5,912 nt of DNA from an uncultured Saprospiraceae bacterium (GTDB lineage: Bacteria; Bacteroidota; Bacteroidia; Chitinophagales; Saprospiraceae). Below are positions 5,699 through 5,912 of the stretch, in pieces. Both the position numbers and the translations under genes were made by a program. Every line of letters starts with the position of its first letter. The first letter of the stretch is position 1. The notes under the pieces are model-generated. The model did not search any database. It worked only from the letters and a program-made list of their open reading frames with translations, and was not told where the DNA came from. The stretch spans positions 1 through 5,912 of the forward strand of contig CAKZLT010000282.1 of the NCBI GenBank assembly GCA_937127195.1. The letters are read 5' to 3'.

Positions 5699-5912
5699 TT
5701 AGAACGGGCAACCAACGCAAGGGTCAGTTTTTACATACTGAGGTGCTTGTGACTCCACTGGTTCATCAAACATTCCTCCGCCTAAAACTCCAATAATTCG
5801 GAACTCTGTACGGCGATTACGCTGATGTTGTTCCTCTGTACAAGGTACTTCATCTGCACATTCATTGGTATTTTGGTTTTCACCATATCCTTGATATTTC
5901 AATTGGTCTCTA
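5699..5912 (-). CDS. OmpA-family outer-membrane protein, C-terminal end (partial)
   Basis: The frame enters from the right edge; the 70 complete codons in the window begin RDQLKYQGYGENQ and end at the TAA at 5701-5699. This is the last part of an OmpA/MotB-type peptidoglycan-binding domain: the GYGE motif, then NECADEVPC with the two cysteines typical of a Bacteroidota subgroup, TEEQHQ, and NRRTEFRI, whose Arg pair lies in the peptidoglycan-binding surface of the family. Such proteins tie the outer membrane to the cell wall, and some carry upstream PD40 or TPR repeats as in PorE-like gliding or secretion proteins; that part lies outside the window. After the domain comes an unusual tail of about 30 residues, Gly-rich (GVLGGGMF) and then acidic/polar, ending DPCVGCPF. 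The TTG at 5902 is an internal Leu codon, not a start. Confidence 0.9.
   Translation of the reverse strand, partial: RDQLKYQGYGENQNTNECADEVPCTEEQHQRNRRTEFRIIGVLGGGMFDEPVESQAPQYVKTDPCVGCPF

Noticed and set aside
5578..5796. 72-codon plus-strand frame near the right end
   Set aside because: It runs through a terminator hairpin and antisense to the OmpA C-terminus, and has no recognisable domain.

Overview
This is an AT-rich window (roughly one third G+C by eye) that most likely comes from a Bacteroidota chromosome. Three things point there. The OmpA-type C-terminus at the right edge has the Bacteroidota-style sequence with NECADEVPCTEEQHQ followed by RNRRTEF. The stand-alone C39-peptidase ABC transporter begins with the KFPFYKQPD...DCGPTC block common in that phylum. 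The genes lack Shine-Dalgarno sequences. I cannot name the genus; a Cytophagales- or Flavobacteriia-like marine or soil bacterium would fit, but this is inference.

Layout, left to right. (a) 1-128: an open frame on the + strand running in from outside the window, possibly the last 41 codons of an unknown gene. (b) 162-578, minus strand: the N-terminal half of a membrane-anchored DUF547 protein, cut off by a TGA just after its YPLKSI motif; it looks like a gene remnant. (c) 579-717: the divergent intergenic region. (d) 718-2904, plus strand: a complete peptidase-containing ABC transporter (C39 protease, six membrane segments, ATPase) with no ATG at its expected start. (e) 2905-3209: an intergenic region dominated by a 154-bp nested palindrome whose 38-nt outer arms match perfectly. 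It lies between convergent genes and has a T-run beyond each arm. (f) 3210-3980, minus: a ModA-like molybdate-binding lipoprotein with no modB or modC beside it. (g) 4003-4038: a strong intrinsic terminator. (h) 4073-4792, minus: a highly charged, Lys/Asp/Glu/Ala-rich, LEA-like helical protein with an EF-hand-like acidic tail. (i) 4837-4877: a perfect 15-bp hairpin without a U-tract. (j) 4977-5546, minus: a DUF4240 protein. (k) 5630-5665: an intrinsic terminator. (l) 5699-5912, minus: the 3' end of an OmpA-family outer-membrane protein.

The genes do not form an obvious single pathway. The minus-strand genes from 5912 to 3210 all point the same way, but hairpins separate them, two of which are good terminators, so they are probably separate transcription units. 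The ABC transporter has all catalytic residues but no precursor peptide, membrane-fusion partner or modification enzyme in the window, so its cargo must be encoded elsewhere. No complete new multi-gene system can be supported here. The most striking feature is the nested palindromic element at 2956-3109; next are the broken DUF547 gene and the missing ATG of the neighbouring transporter.
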